64,000 bases of DNA from Ligustrum vulgare (GCA_963555705.1 OY743174.1:62270234-62334233), one strand, 5' to 3'. Positions 37,111-49,973 are shown, counted from the first letter of the stretch. The notes: a model not told the origin generated them from the letters alone. Numbers and translations are program-made.

Positions 37111-37262
37111 GAAGTATCAATGGATGAAACACGCGCCACCATTGGTAGCCTCAAGATCGATCTCTCCTCGACATTACTCCCCCAATCGATTCTCTGCCGT
37201 GGTTGATTTCCGTCGACCTGTGTTTCCTTTTTCGTTTTCATCTCCTTCGACGCTTCCACAGC
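37111..37262 (+). pseudogene. Unrecognised coding-like fragment inside the Helitron
   Basis: A frame opening MDETRATIGSLKIDLSSTLL at 37111 is followed by an in-frame TGA near 37198. Base composition is higher in GC than its surroundings, which suggests a captured first exon. Frames at 37004 and 37203 overlap it. The family is not recognised. Confidence 0.3.
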
Positions 37263-38407
37263 ATCTTTTCGGTGAGTTATCATGTTCGAGAGTTTATAGT
37301 GCTTTTTTTTTGTATTTATATATTTTTCCTATTTTTTGTAGGTTCCTTCGTCGTCGCCCTTTCCTTCGCCGGTTGCACAAGCTCCGATCGGTGAGATTCT
37401 TTACTATTTTTCCCCCGTTTCAAATTTTTCAAGTATTAAATAGTTAAGATTGGTTTTTATTTTCTTTGCCCGTTATAACAGTCATGTTATTTTCCTTCTT
37501 TGCTTCCAATTTTTCTTTTTACCCTGGCCTCTTCGTCTCTCTGTCCTCCTTTATGTTTGAAAATGAAAATGATATACCTGCAGATTATTTTCCTTTCGTC
37601 TTATAGTGTTTTTAATGGATTTACTTTAGCTCATATGTATTTACACTTTGTTTCTTACAGTATTGTTTTGCAAATTTGTGCTCTTGCTGTCTTTATTTTT
37701 TTTTACTGCTTATATGATATGAAAATCCAGGAATGTCCACTTAACTTCTATCCTTTATGTCCAACATGGAACTACGAGATTTTCATATTTTTTCTAACAT
37801 TTTTTCATCCATTTTCTAGACTTTTGGTTTTTGTGATTTCAAATTGGCTTCTCTCTTCATTTTTGTGTTATCCTTAACTAAATGTGCCATCAATTGTTTC
37901 TAGCTCCTGGTTTATGTTGTTTCATTTAAAGAACATTTTACTTGAACTTATATTCACGCGTTTAATTTTTCATGCATTCACATATTTTTCAGAAGCGAAG
38001 TTGAAGCCAATGCTTGATTTGGTGAATCCCCAACATAGGTTAGTTCTAAAGTTTAAAAACATAGCATGAGTTTGTGACCTTGAAAGCTTTATTTTTGTTT
38101 AATACAATTTTTGGTATTTCATTTGTTATGTTTGGAATCGAATATCTAAATTTAGATGTTTGCTTTGTGACCTCTTCACTTACGACATGGTTGAAGGCCC
38201 CGTGGTTATTTCCATGGCTTCAAAAAAAAATCTTATTTGTGTTAAGAAAATTATTCAATGTAAAATGGGAATTGAAAATACTGGACAATGATGTCTCAAA
38301 TAAAACTAGACAACATGTCTTATATGTTATTTCCATGAAGTCTATGTCATATTGTCATTCTATAGCTAAATTTAATGTTTGACTCATACATGATTATTCT
38401 TTTGCAG

Positions 38408-38502
38408 GTTGCATTATACATAGATTGATGTACGAAAACCAACCACTTCTTTCCTTGTCGCGCTAGATGCTGGAAGTGATTTGTTTTGGTTCCCTGTATT
38501 GC
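38408..38502 (+). pseudogene. Captured aspartic protease (A1 family) exon fragment
   Basis: After a T-rich acceptor (TTGCAG, ending 38407) the frame encodes LHYT, a TAG stop, then SFLVALDAGSDLFWFPVL. This matches plant pepsin-like aspartic proteases around the first catalytic site (family form FLVALDTGSDLFWxPCDC). The catalytic DTG reads DAG. The preceding segment 37990-38038 (KLKPMLDLVNPQH, then a GT donor) may be the previous exon. It is a fragment, with an internal stop and one catalytic motif changed. Confidence 0.7.
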
Positions 38503-41239
38503 GTAAAATGTGCTTCTCTGTCTTTAAGTTAATATTCCATGTTGGTAGATTGTACATCTCCAAAGTCAAATAATTTTTTTTTTCCATTTTTAACAATATA
38601 TTTTAGAAAATATATTATATGCTTTGGCATTGGAATTCTAATAAGAAGTTTTGCATAGTTTTTTAATTTTTTTAGGAATATAATCTTGATATATTTTTAA
38701 GCCTTTAAACATTAATTGCTGTCATATTTCCACTTTTCTATATATTATTACAAACTCATATGGAATTAAGTGAATTAATTTCTTTGTATCTGAGGCTGCA
38801 TATCTGATAGGTTAGGTAATGATTATTGAGAATGTATTTCCCAAATTTTACCCCACTTTACTCCTATCCAGCTTGGGAAATCTTCAAAAAAAATAATAGT
38901 AGTCCTTTTTCTTTAGCATGGAAATTGATTTTCAATGCATTTATAGCAGTAACAGTAAGATAATATTGCTTGGAACTATGATATGGTAGATATCCCACCA
39001 TTTATAATATTTTGTCCCTCATTTCTTTTCACGCATGAACCCTAAAACATTCTTCATAGCTCTATTTAGAACACTCATTCGAGCTCTCCGTGTTTCCGTT
39101 TGTGTGGCCAAACGTGATTTGGAACGTGGATTTTGATTTCAATCTATTGGGACTTCTACAATTCTGATGGAGGTATGTTTTTCAATTTTTCTGGGTGATT
39201 TTTATTGGTTAGGCTTTGCATGTTGAGAATTTTTTAAGGAATACTTATCTTTAATGTTATGATGAGTATTTTTTTCTATCATGCTGTGTGGATGAGTGTT
39301 TTTATTTTTTTCTTGGGTATGTCATTTAGTTCTGCTCTTTTTTGAATGCCTTTTAACTGTTTTCAAGTTTTTGGCCTTTGATATTTGTTTCTTGTCTTGA
39401 ATTTAGATACAATGAAATATTTAAATTCTAGAATGTTCTGCTATTTATGATCTTTATAATGTTACTTCAAAGCAATAACTCTTTAAATTTGTAATTTTTA
39501 TAAACCTTTATGTATTGTGTTCTTTCATGAAGTCTTACATATTCTTTGTTGGAGTAATAATAAACTTTTTCCAATTTAAATTCATATTTTCATAATTTCA
39601 GAAATTATATTTCACCCACTTTATTTTGTTATTTTTAACAAATCAATAACATATTAAGTCACATTTTTCTCAAAATATTGAATTACAAATAGTACATGTA
39701 GCTTCCTGTAATACTTTAAAGATCCTACATAAAGATGGCAATATATTTTTCAAAATGAAATTGCTAGACAACTCAATTGACATTTTTATTCAATATACTA
39801 AATGCTTTATTACAAATAAATATATAATGCTATTCATCCCGAGGATTATAATATATGAATATACTTGGTCCTGTTAATTTTGGAGTTTGGATCCCACTTA
39901 AATTTTGAGCTCCAAGTTGCCGAGATAAAACCATTTCCTCTTCATTATTGCAATTCTTGTGGTAAATATGGTTTGTAAATATTTTCTGTTTTTATTATAA
40001 TAACTTTTGCATGCACTTTACAGTGCTTTTATTGATTGGGAATGGGAAGCTTTTGACAAATGCACACTGTGTTGAACATGATATATAGGAAAATTTCGAA
40101 GTTTTAATGCCATTTTATTTTTCTTGTTCATGTAAAATGTTGATGCCATAGGAGGCTCATTTGACTGGGAGTCAAGAGCTGATATAAGCTCCAGTCTTCT
40201 ATATGTTAATATGGAATTAAATATATTTTGTTAATGATATTGTCATGATATGAATCTGTCCCCATTATTCATTCAATAATTCTTTGGATTTCTTGCATGT
40301 TTGAATTCAGGGTGCTCGAGTTGATGGAAGGATTTGTACTACAAACACGTGGTGATAATCTTTATTTCTTCTTTCAGCAAACTTGTATAATAATTTTTAA
40401 GGTTTGAGTACTTCTCTTTAGGTGGGTTAACGGGTTCAAAAAATTCACATATATTTTTTTTTACTTTTTTCCATGAATTAACGCATAAATGATGTTCTAT
40501 GTTTGAGCTTTTTAGTTTATATATCCATTTCTTGATTTCAAAAAAATCCGCAAGCCACTGGAAATGAACTTGGTGCCAAGGACTATAATCTTTAAATATG
40601 TATACTATCGACGTCACTCGAATAAACAAGGGCTTGCATTATTTTGATATTTGGGATAATTCTTGTTTTAAGCAACTAGAACGGAAACGGAAACCGTATT
40701 ATGAATGGTTATTTTAGCTGGTCATTGGTCACATGTATTGTTCATAGATGTAAATAGTACCATTAAAAAATAAAGGAACTTTAGAATTGAAATGGAATCC
40801 TTTCGTGGGGATGTTTCAGTTGGCTGAAATTTTTTGTGTTCGTTGCTCATGTTTCTATACTTCTTTCATTTTTGTGCAAGATATTGTTTATTCTGGTTTG
40901 TTTGCTTGCTTTATTTTGTAGTTCATTTTTCAAGCTGTTGAATGCCAGAACAATAGATGGGAATAGAGATTTGCTGGCTTAGATTTTTAGATACTTCATA
41001 TTTGTTTATGCCTATTTATAACAATATAGTCTTGAAAGTTCAGTGTGTTGAGGCTTGTTGGATCGTGTAGCCTGATGGCACCACTTATCGTAAGGTGAAC
41101 TTTACTGTTTTTCCCTTTCTTTCTTTTTTCTTTTTCATTTTTTACTTTTTCTTTCAGTATCTCTTATCTGCTAGCTAAACTTTTTCTACTTATCCATTTT
41201 GTAATTCTTCTGTTTTACTGTATTTGTAAGACAGGAAAG

Positions 41240-41848
41240 CACACAACTGAGAAATCGGTGCTTGCAAAGGCTGTTGTACCTCTAAGCAATCTGTTTTGGC
41301 ACAAACTTCTACAAAAAATTCTTGTTTGAAGAACACTTGTTTGAGGTGTCAACAAGGATTCTTGTGTTCTGATAATGGTACACCATTGGTATTCTATTTT
41401 TTACTTTTCAAAGTTCTGAGTGATACATTATTTGGTTATTTATTTGTTCCTGCCAACACATTGAAAAAGTATGGTCTAATTTTAAAGTAATTTGAAATCC
41501 ATGTGGTTCAAGTTTATCAAATAACAAATAATACTTTAGTCTCATTATGCTTGATATTATTATTGGAGTATTAACCTAGGTCCTAATTTTTAGGTTCACA
41601 AGTGAGAGAATTGAAACAAGAACCGTTTACTACCGTGATAGCTACACCTTTTGAAAGTAATCCAGATTCACGGGACTGCCAACCGCCTCCAGCAAAGAAG
41701 AATATCAATGTAAGCCAGTCTCAAACTTGTAGAAATAAGGGAAGTGGTGAATCTTTGAAAGAGGAGGATAATCTTTTAATGGCCATTGAAAGTTATTTTT
41801 CCCATTTCATGCATATGGAATTTTACAGCAAGAATTATGTAAGTGCTT
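41240..41848 (+). pseudogene. Captured Cys-rich exon fragment and linked exon, unrecognised
   Basis: 41256-41385 encodes a Cys-rich stretch (CKGCCTSKQS, later SCLKNTCLRCQQGFLC), faintly like the Cys-rich tails of some plant chromatin or kinesin-4-type proteins. After an intron-like gap a second frame from about 41596 encodes VRELKQEPFTTVIATPFESN and continues to a stop at 41850. The two may be consecutive exons of one source gene. Identity is not established. Confidence 0.3.
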
Positions 41849-43483
41849 AAATATTTTGCCTATTGTGGTTGATGCAGGATTGTGACTTAGTTCCACCAAG
41901 TGAAAAGTATATTTTCTATTTTCATTCAAAAGACGATCTTAAAAGGTGGCATTTGTATTCAGATTCTGAATATGGAAGTAATGTACAAGAGAAATTTTTA
42001 ATATAGTTGTTTCCTTAATTTGAGTTCTAGAAAGTACAATGACCTAAACAGGGCAATTAATAATCTCCTCCTCTTTATGCTATACTATCCCATGTTAAAT
42101 TTAACTAAAAGAAACTACATTGCATTTCTAACCTTGTAAGTTGATCAATATCTCAAGTAAAGACAGGTAAGCTGCATCTTGTTTTATAATAGATGTTCTT
42201 GCTATTAGTTTGCTCAATTAAAAGTCTTCTTTCATTTTTTACTCTTAATGTTAATGGTTCCATTTATAACCTATTACTTACTTCTGTAGTTTCCTTCTTA
42301 TTTTCAAGTAAATATTAGTTTAATCTCAAAAGGAGTTGTTATTTTTAAATTAAGCAATAGATGAAAATTATTTATTTTATACATATTTACTAAGGTTCTT
42401 AAGCTTAGCCGAACATGCTCCAATTTCTTGTTTTAGACTTAGTCAAATTGGAAAGTTTATCAGCCACTAGATTTTCTTTAATTATACAACTATTGCAATG
42501 CACGTTTAGTATATTAGTTCATTTTTTTATTTATTATATTATAAAGTCGCGTGCTTCTTTTTTAATCTTTTTAAGGAAGAAATTCGTGTACAGATATAAA
42601 TCCACTTCTAGGGAAATACTTGCTGCTCTTAAAAGAGCAATAAATATATTTTTATGGACCTGCTCCTCATTGGGGAAAGTCTTGCGTAAGATCTAAACCT
42701 TTTTATTGCTTCTTGTATTTATAAGGGTTAAATATTAATACTTTAGAGATGTAGCATTTATAGGATGCAATGTGTTTAATTTTGGTAGAGCAACTAGACT
42801 TATTTTTGTCGATTGATGTTACTTCTAATGAAACAGCTACTAATAAACTGGTAAGTATTGATGAAATGAAGGTAGATAGTACTATCATTGGGTTGAGAAG
42901 AAGAAACATGAAGAAAATGATGAAGATGGGGGACAGAAGTGCAAAAAAGAATGCTTTGCTTGTTTGTGATGCTACAAACTACTATGATAAAAGTTAGCCA
43001 TATGTAATACATGAGATTTTTCCTCCTCTTCATTACATTTACTTATTCCCTAGATGAACTACATATTCTTATTTCCAAAAAACAAATCCAACTTTCAACA
43101 TGATATGTAATTACGCTATTACATACTTAATGAAAGTACGGCACGTGCATTGCACGTGCGTCAGACTAGGTTAGAAAATAAAATCTGGAATTGGAATTGA
43201 TTTAATTGGCTAGGTGAACTTGTGAATCCCAACCACCTTACAACCATTTTTTAAAAAAAAAACAATTTCATAATTTAATTCTTGAATTCATTTTCTTCGT
43301 TTTAATTTCAAATATCAAAATTCATTTGTTTGTTCAAATAAAGTGTAGAACTAAAACATTTCGGTACTTAATAGCAGTCCTCGTGGGACGATAATCCGGA
43401 CTCTTAGGTCCACTTTATTACTTCTCACGACCCGTGCACTTGCGGGGATATCTCGCATCGCGAGATATCAGGTGAACAATAAC

Positions 43484-44787
43484 ACAACACATTTAGCCTC
43501 CGTTTGTTAAAACTGTAGTGGTTTATAAACTGAATTATATATGACTTTGAAGTAAAATGTGTGGTTGGAAATTGGATACAGAAAATGTGTATAGTTAAAA
43601 AGTTATTTGAGAAATTGTATGATTTATAAACCGATTTATAATAAACCATTTAATAAACACGTGTTTAAGCTTTGTAAATAAAGAAAAATCACTTAACAAA
43701 GAATTCAACAAAAAGATCGATAAACAAGCTTCTGAAAATATTTTTATTATTTCTCGTTCTTATGTTCTGAATGAAGTGCATTTCTTGAAGCAAACGAAGC
43801 TTATATGAAGAATGAATTTTATACGCAAATACATACCATGCCCTAGTTTGGTACCATTACGTTACATTTTTAGATTTTAATCTAATTCAAAATCAACATT
43901 TAATTTTAACCACATTTTTTATGAGGTCTACAACTTTTCAACCACGTATCTTATCAACTTTTATCAAAAACTACTAAAAATTTAATTTTTATCAATACCA
44001 AATAGGGGATATATATGTGTGTTGAGAACGAAGTCGATTTATATGTGTGTGTGCGCGCGCGCGCGTTCGCACGCACGCTCTTAACTAATAAATGATTTGA
44101 GTAAATGTGTTGTTTATCAACACTTTACCAATCTTATGAGATTTTCTAGGTCACGTGGCCAAGTTAATTGAAAGTTTTGTTGGACTAAAATGTAAAATTG
44201 ACATTTTAGCACGCCTTCAGGAAAGGCATTTTTTTGAATTATTATAAATCAATTTATAAAGTATATACAATTTTCAAATAACTTTTTAATCACATATATT
44301 TATTTCTCCACTTTTCAACCATATATTTTACCTAAAAAACATTAATAAATCAATTTATAAACTATTTTCTTTTACAAATTAATAGAAGCTTAGAGATTTT
44401 TAAGTAGGAATTTCTTCGTGATCATGTAACATTTTTAGTTACACGATTGAAACTCTAATAAAATGAGACGCATATTTGCAATGCTCGGAATGCAATCTCT
44501 CTCAGAATTTTCTAATAATTTTGGAGCTTCACAATCGCTAGCTAGTCGATAAACATAAATAAGTATTCAAAAACAGTCCTAACAAAGTTCGATAACATCA
44601 ACATCTAATAACATCAACATTATGCTCACAGGCATCGTTCGATAACTTTCGAACATAACTCCTATGCGTTGCTTGTATCGACACAACTAGATGACATCTT
44701 TAACACGATTCACAATTTTCGCGCCTACCTTCCAAACTGGCTGCTATTTTCGGTACTCCAAGATGCCCGGCTTCGAGGTTAATAGTA
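43484..44787. repeat. Non-coding flank; duplicated segment copy 2, left part
   Basis: From about 44050 it aligns with 14660-15612. A short alternating purine-pyrimidine run, GTGTGTGTGCGCGCGCGCGCG, lies at about 44045-44065. No gene seen. Confidence 0.6.
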
Positions 44788-44792
44788 ATTAC

Positions 44793-45190
44793 TGTTGGAT
44801 CGATTTCACTCAAAAATACACTTTTATTAACTAAAACACTCAAACTCAAATATTACAACTTACTCTTCACACTCTCAAAGAAGCTATGCTTCTTGTTCTT
44901 CTTTCACTCACTTGATGATTTCAAATGAGAATGAGGAGGGCTATTTATAGGAAATACAAACCAATCCTAACCGTACAAATATTAAAAACAAAGATACATC
45001 CGACGATCAATATTTGATCATACCAACTCCCATCCAACAATCTACAATTAATCTTACCAACTTCAATCTAGTGATTCTTATTCAATCTTGCCTACTACAA
45101 GAAACTTCCATGCATTGGGCTAATTGGATCACATAAAATGTTGGACTTGGACTCAATAAGATTTTGGGCCAAACAAGTTTATTTTCAACA
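44793..45190 (-). repeat. 3' LTR of the copia element
   Basis: 398 bp. It follows the polypurine tract in the minus-strand sense. Near-identical to the other LTR. Confidence 0.95.
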
Positions 45191-45197
45191 TCCCCCT

Positions 45198-48100
45198 TTA
45201 AACTTGTTTTATAACTCCAAGAGAATTTCTCAATCTGGTGAAATCTTCATACTTCAGGGACTTGGTGAAAATATCAGCAATCTGATCATGAGACTTCACA
45301 TACTGTAGCTGCACATCTTTCCTTGCAATGCATTCCCTTATGTAGTGGTAGCGCGTGTCGATATGTTTACTTCTATCATGGAATACTGGATTCTTTGCTA
45401 AGGCAATTGCTGACTTGTTATCAACACAAATATTGATTGGATCTCCTTGAGATATGTTTAAATCTTTCAGCAAATTTCTTAGCCAAACTGCATGGCAAAC
45501 ACACGAGGTTGCAGCTACATATTCAGCTTCACAGGTTGAGAGAGTGACAATTGGTTGCTTCTTTGACATCCAAGTAAAAGCAGTGTCACCCGTAAAGAAC
45601 ACGAACCCTGTAGTGCTCTTTCTATCATCTATATCTCCACCCCAGTCACTATCACTATATCCAACAAGTTTATACTCATTAGAAACTGAATAAAACAAGC
45701 CAAGATCAGTTGTACCTTTCAAATAGCGAAGAATTCTCTTTGCAGCTTTGAAATGAGTAGTTGTTGGAGATTCCATGTAGCGACTAACCAATCCAACTGA
45801 ATACAGGATATCTGGCCTTGTACAAGTCAAATAACGTAGACTTCCAACCAAACTTTTGAATAATGTTGGATCTACTCTTTCACCTTCCTCATGCTTGGAC
45901 ATTTTAACTCCACATTCTACTGGGGTGCTTATCGGATTGCAATCATCCATTTTTAACTTCTTGAGTATCTCCTTCGCATAGCTTTCTTGGGAGATGAAGA
46001 TACCTTCCTCCTTTTGTTTGACTTCAATGCCAAGATAGTATGCCATAAGCCCAATGTCTGTCATCTCAAACTCCTTAGCCATTGCTTTCTTGAATTCGTC
46101 AAACAAGCTTGGACTGCTTCCAGTAAAGATAAGATCATCCACGTACAAGCACACGATCAAAATATCTGTATCTTTATTCTTGATATAGAGAGCATGTTCA
46201 TATGGGCTTTTGGTGAAGCCATTCTCCTGGAAGTACTTGTCGATTCGACTATTCCATGCTCTTGGTGCTTGCTTCAACCCGTAAAGGGCTTTCTTCAATT
46301 TTAAGACTTTGTCTTCTTGATCTTTCACTTCATAACCTGGTGGTTTTTGAATGTACACTTCTTCTTCAAGGACTCCATTTAGGAAGGCAGACTTTACATC
46401 CATCTGATGAATCTTCCATTTGTTCTGAGCAGCCAAAGAAATTATTAGTCTTATAGTTTCTAATCGAGCAACAGGAGCGAATACCTCATCATAGTCAATT
46501 CCAGCTCTTTGACTATATCCTTTTGCTACAAGTCTTGCCTTGTATCGTTCAATTTCTCCACTAGCATTCTTCTTCGTCTTGTACACCCATTTGACACCTA
46601 TTGCCTGGTGACTTCTTGGAAGAGATGCAAGTTCCCATGTATCATTCTTCTTGATGGAATTGATTTCTTCATCCATCGCATTTCTCCACTTCTTTTCTTG
46701 TACAGCTTCTTCAAATTTCACTGGTTCACATTCAGCAAAGAGACAGAAAAGAGTAAGATTATCAAGCCTCTCAGTTACCTCATATATATCTTGGAGATTT
46801 CTTGTGCGTTCTTCATTTCTTTCATTTAAGAAAGATGGTGGAGAATTTCTATCTTCAGTTACTGTAGGCGAAGTAGGTGGTGTACTTGGCTCTCCTACTG
46901 CTTGCTCTTGCTCTTGCTCTATGATCGGTTGCTCCTCGTACTCTTCTTCAAAGTGAGGAAAGAAGTTGTAGTCTTCTTTTTGGGTACTCCAATCCCAATT
47001 ATTTTCTTCATCGAACTCCACATCTCGACTAATGATAACTTTCTTATTTCTTTGATTGTATAGCTTGTAGCCTTTGGACTGTGTATCATAGCCAATAAAG
47101 ATAAGTTTCTCACTTTTATCGTCAAGTTTTCTCCGTATCTCATCCGGTACATGTCTGTATGCAATACTTCCAAATACTCGTAGATGGGATATTCCAGGCT
47201 TCCTTCCACTCCATGCTTCTTGTGGTGTCTTTCCCCATACACTCCTTGTTGGAGATCGGTTGGACAAATAGACTGCACATGAAACTGCTTCTGCCCAAAA
47301 CTCCTTTGGTAGTCCCTTGCTTTTGAGCATGCTTCGTACCATGTCAAGGATGGTTCTGTTCTTCCTTTCTGCAACACCGTTCTGTTGGGGTGATCTTGGA
47401 ACGGTTAGTGGACGTCTGATTCCATTTGCTTCACAAAACTCATGGAATTCTTTGGAAGTGTATTCTCCTCCTCGGTCTGATCGCATGGCTTTAATCTGGT
47501 AACCACTTTCTTTTTCTACTGCAGTTTTGAACTTCTTGAATGCTTCAAAAACTTCTGATTTCTGTTTTAAGAAATATACCCAGGTTTTTCTTGAAAAATC
47601 ATCTATAAAGAGAAGGAAATAATTACTGTTACCACAAGAACTTGGCTTGATTGGACCGCATACATCGGTATGGATGAGCTCGAGTGGCTTCTTGGCTCTT
47701 AATTCTGACTGCTTTGGAAAACTCTTCCTGGACTGTTTCCCAAGTAAGCATCCTTTGCACAATTCATTTGGATGATTTATATAAGGTAAGCCTCTCACCA
47801 TGTTCTTCTTGGATAATAGCTCCAATCCTCCAAAATTTAGATGCCCAAATCGAAGATGCCAAAGCCATGATGCATCTTTGTAACAAGTTTTAAGACACTT
47901 TGCAACATCATTTTCAATATTCAAAGGAAATAATCTATCCTTCGACATTTTCACTTTGGTTATCAATTTTCCTTGGTCATCTACTACAAAAATACTATAA
48001 TCTTTGGAGTAAAAATTATAGCCTTTCTCTAATAGCTGACCTAGGCTTAAGACATTGCTTTTCATATTTGGCACATGGTAGACACTTGAAATCATTTGAT

Positions 48101-49277
48101 GTCTTCCAGCTTTAGTGCGAATAAGGATGTTACCTTTTCCCTTGACTGGTATTTTAGAGTGATCTCCAAACGAAACATTGCCACTTACTCTTTCATTGAG
48201 TTCTGCAAACATGCTTCCTTTTCCACACATGTGATTGCTTGCACCAGTATCTAGGTACCAAAGACTTCCTTGGCCTCCGTCACTGTCTTTGTGTGCAAAT
48301 AGCATTGTTCCATCAACCTCTTCTTTTGTTTCAACATAGTTAGCCTTCTCTTCGACTCCATTTTTTGGATTCCAACAGTTTGCTGCATAATGGCCATACT
48401 GTTTGCAATTGTAACATTGAACTTGAGATTTATCGTACCTCGAGTTTGAATTGCCTCTTCCACGACCTCTTGTCGAACTTTCTCCTCTTTCGTAATTACT
48501 GTTGAAATTGTTGTTATTGTAATTCCAACCTCGTCCACGACTATGACCTCTACCTCGTCCTCGGTCTCGGCCTCTTCCTCGACTATGTTGATTTCTGTTG
48601 TAGCCTCTGATTTCTTCTTTCTCTTTGAGTTGTGTGTTGAGCAGTTTTTCATTGATTCCTTGCCTTTTCTTATGCTTTTCTTCATAAGCCTGCAATGATC
48701 CTTGTAATTGCTCGATCGTCATTTCTTCTAAATCTTTAGTTTCTTCTATAGTCACGACAATGTACTCGAACTTTGGGTCAAGTGAGCGGAGTATCTTTTC
48801 TAGGATCCTTATATCTTCTAGTTTCTCACCGTTTCTTTTTAATTGATTAGAAACAGTCAAGACTCTAGAAAAATATTCAGAAATCGACTCGGATGCTTTC
48901 ATATGCAAGGATTCGAATTCACCTCTTAGTGTTTGAAGACGAACCTTCTTCACTTGTTCAGCTCCTTTGTAGGATGTTTGTAATTTATTCCATGCTTCCT
49001 CGGAAGTTTTTGCGCTTGAGATTTTCTCGAAACCATCATCATCTAATGCTTGATAGATGAGAAAGAGAGCCTTCTTGTCTCTTTTCCTTGAATCCTTCAA
49101 TGAATCCTTTTGCATTTGAGTTTGAGTAGTTTCATCTTCGGGCTCACTGAAACCTTTCTCTACGACTTCCCAAACATCGTGTGCACCCAAAAGAGCTTTC
49201 ATTTTGATACTCCAATTATCATAGTTGTTGTTTTTTAGTGTAGGTACTTGAAAGGAAGACATACCATTATTCGCCAT
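45198..49277 (-). CDS. gag-pol: copia gag-pol polyprotein
   Basis: 1359 aa with all domains in the Ty1/copia order. Gag at 1-230 (opening [23 protein letters not shown]2-like), then an Arg/Gly-rich segment and the zinc knuckle [14 protein letters not shown] near 290. Aspartic protease [11 protein letters not shown] near 341. Pre-integrase zinc region HLRFGHLNF with CKGCLLGKQ. Integrase core with D in [10 protein letters not shown] in MRSDRGGEY and E in NGVAERKN. Reverse transcriptase with [12 protein letters not shown] near 1045. RNase H with [19 protein letters not shown] and [11 protein letters not shown]. Catalytic residues are all present. It starts at ATG 49277, about 285 bp after the primer site, and its stop lies next to the polypurine tract. 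Lineage within copia not assigned. Confidence 0.95.
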   Translation of the reverse strand: MANNGMSSFQVPTLKNNNYDNWSIKMKALLGAHDVWEVVEKGFSEPEDETTQTQMQKDSLKDSRKRDKKALFLIYQALDDDGFEKISSAKTSEEAWNKLQTSYKGAEQVKKVRLQTLRGEFESLHMKASESISEYFSRVLTVSNQLKRNGEKLEDIRILEKILRSLDPKFEYIVVTIEETKDLEEMTIEQLQGSLQAYEEKHKKRQGINEKLLNTQLKEKEEIRGYNRNQHSRGRGRDRGRGRGHSRGRGWNYNNNNFNSNYERGESSTRGRGRGNSNSRYDKSQVQCYNCKQYGHYAANCWNPKNGVEEKANYVETKEEVDGTMLFAHKDSDGGQGSLWYLDTGASNHMCGKGSMFAELNERVSGNVSFGDHSKIPVKGKGNILIRTKAGRHQMISSVYHVPNMKSNVLSLGQLLEKGYNFYSKDYSIFVVDDQGKLITKVKMSKDRLFPLNIENDVAKCLKTCYKDASWLWHLRFGHLNFGGLELLSKKNMVRGLPYINHPNELCKGCLLGKQSRKSFPKQSELRAKKPLELIHTDVCGPIKPSSCGNSNYFLLFIDDFSRKTWVYFLKQKSEVFEAFKKFKTAVEKESGYQIKAMRSDRGGEYTSKEFHEFCEANGIRRPLTVPRSPQQNGVAERKNRTILDMVRSMLKSKGLPKEFWAEAVSCAVYLSNRSPTRSVWGKTPQEAWSGRKPGISHLRVFGSIAYRHVPDEIRRKLDDKSEKLIFIGYDTQSKGYKLYNQRNKKVIISRDVEFDEENNWDWSTQKEDYNFFPHFEEEYEEQPIIEQEQEQAVGEPSTPPTSPTVTEDRNSPPSFLNERNEERTRNLQDIYEVTERLDNLTLFCLFAECEPVKFEEAVQEKKWRNAMDEEINSIKKNDTWELASLPRSHQAIGVKWVYKTKKNASGEIERYKARLVAKGYSQRAGIDYDEVFAPVARLETIRLIISLAAQNKWKIHQMDVKSAFLNGVLEEEVYIQKPPGYEVKDQEDKVLKLKKALYGLKQAPRAWNSRIDKYFQENGFTKSPYEHALYIKNKDTDILIVCLYVDDLIFTGSSPSLFDEFKKAMAKEFEMTDIGLMAYYLGIEVKQKEEGIFISQESYAKEILKKLKMDDCNPISTPVECGVKMSKHEEGERVDPTLFKSLVGSLRYLTCTRPDILYSVGLVSRYMESPTTTHFKAAKRILRYLKGTTDLGLFYSVSNEYKLVGYSDSDWGGDIDDRKSTTGFVFFTGDTAFTWMSKKQPIVTLSTCEAEYVAATSCVCHAVWLRNLLKDLNISQGDPINICVDNKSAIALAKNPVFHDRSKHIDTRYHYIRECIARKDVQLQYVKSHDQIADIFTKSLKYEDFTRLRNSLGVIKQV

Positions 49278-49561
49278 TTATAGAAACTGAATTTTGAAAT
49301 TCTGATCACACCGACGGATCTGGAATGCTGGAAAACGTCGGGGTAGTGTCCGACTCGGTTGAACTCGGTTTGAACTGGGTCTGACTCAGTATGACTCAGT
49401 GCACTGGATGAGTCAACTCGGTTCCGGGACAGCAACTTTGTGGAATGATTTGGGGCTCAAACGACTTCAGATTTGGCCGATTTTTGCACCGCTACTTTCC
49501 TCTCTTTGAGAGCTTCGATTCGATATGCAATGACGATATTTTTCCTTTTCCAATAACCTCT

Positions 49562-49573
49562 CTCTGATACCAC
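49562..49573 (-). promoter_or_regulatory. copia primer binding site (tRNA-iMet)
   Basis: TGGTATCAGAGA on the minus strand, two bases inside the 5' LTR; the standard copia primer site. Confidence 0.9.
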
Positions 49574-49575
49574 TT

Positions 49576-49973
49576 TGTTGGATCGATTTCACTCAAAAAT
49601 ACACTTTTATTAACTAAAACACTCAAACTCAAATATTACAACTTACTCTTCACACTCTCAAAGAAGCTATGCTTCTTGTTCTTCTTTCACTCACTTGATG
49701 ATTTCAAATGAGAATGGGGAGGGCTATTTATAGGAAATACAAACCAATCCTAACCGTACAAATATTAAAAACAAAGATACATCCGACGATCAATATTTGA
49801 TCATACCAACTCCCATCCAACAATCTACAATTAATCTTACCAACTTCAATCTAGTGATTCTTATTCAATCTTGCCTACTACAAGAAACTTCCATGCATTG
49901 GGCTAATTGGATCACATAAAATGTTGGACTTGGACTCAATAAGATTTTGGGCCAAACAAGTTTATTTTCAACA
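49576..49973 (-). repeat. 5' LTR of the copia element
   Basis: 398 bp. In the minus-strand sense it precedes the primer site and gag-pol. It contains TCCTATAAATAGCCCTCC-type sequence (49720-49737), a likely TATA element. Confidence 0.95.

Larger units (their letters stand above)
36669..43169 (+). mobile_element. 6.5-kb non-autonomous Helitron with captured gene fragments
   Basis: Starts TCCCTATATATTATAAGAGT after ..GCATA and ends at a hairpin (GCACGTGCATTGCACGTGC, 43141-43159), then GTCAGACTAG ending at 43169. The uninterrupted target is the 5' LTR at 29486-29505 (GCATATTTAGAAAATAAAAT), giving insertion between A and T as Helitrons do; the base after CTAG is now G where the 5' LTR has T. No Rep or helicase domain was recognised. 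The interior has an intron-and-exon texture: T-rich tracts, AG acceptors and short coding-like segments, including an aspartic-protease exon at 38408. Confidence 0.85.
28291..43478 (+). mobile_element. Non-autonomous Athila-like Ty3/gypsy element (gag and protease only) with both LTRs
   Basis: LTRs at 28291-29802 and 35464-43478; the latter is about 1513 bp once a nested Helitron (36669-43169) is removed. A perfect 5-bp target duplication, ATAAC, is at 28286-28290 and 43479-43483. The primer site TGGCGCCGTTGCCGGGGA at 29809-29826 fits the tRNA-Asp type of Athila elements. A polypurine tract, TTTGGGGGT, at 35452-35460 sits just before the 3' LTR. The internal region is about 5.66 kb and encodes only a gag-protease ORF; RT, RNase H and integrase are absent. 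It must have been moved by another element's enzymes. Confidence 0.9.
35464..43478 (+). repeat. 3' LTR of the Athila-like element, split by a Helitron
   Basis: Left part 35464-36668 and right part 43170-43478; the total matches the 5' LTR in length. The first bases are TAATAAGCG where the 5' LTR has TGATAAGCG, so the terminal TG is mutated. Ends GGTGAACA before the target duplication ATAAC. The terminal inverted repeat is kept at 43447-43469. Confidence 0.9.
44793..49973 (-). mobile_element. Intact Ty1/copia retrotransposon
   Basis: LTRs of 398 bp at 44793-45190 and 49576-49973, starting TGTTGGATCG and ending TTTTCAACA; I saw one difference (GAATGAGGAG against GAATGGGGAG). Target duplication ATTAC at 44788-44792 and 49974-49978. 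The primer site TGGTATCAGAGA (minus strand, 49573-49562) is complementary to initiator tRNA-Met. A polypurine AAAGGGGGA lies at 45199-45191. One 1359-codon ORF without stops. The empty site is at 15608-15627. The insertion is recent and possibly autonomous. Confidence 0.95.

Noticed and set aside
36669..43169. Possible Rep/helicase gene in the large Helitron
   Set aside because: No frame shows helicase or HUH-Rep motifs; the longest frames are about 150 codons.
46256..48115. Plus-strand frames of 60-106 codons across the copia ORF
   Set aside because: They are the opposite strand of a fully supported gag-pol gene.
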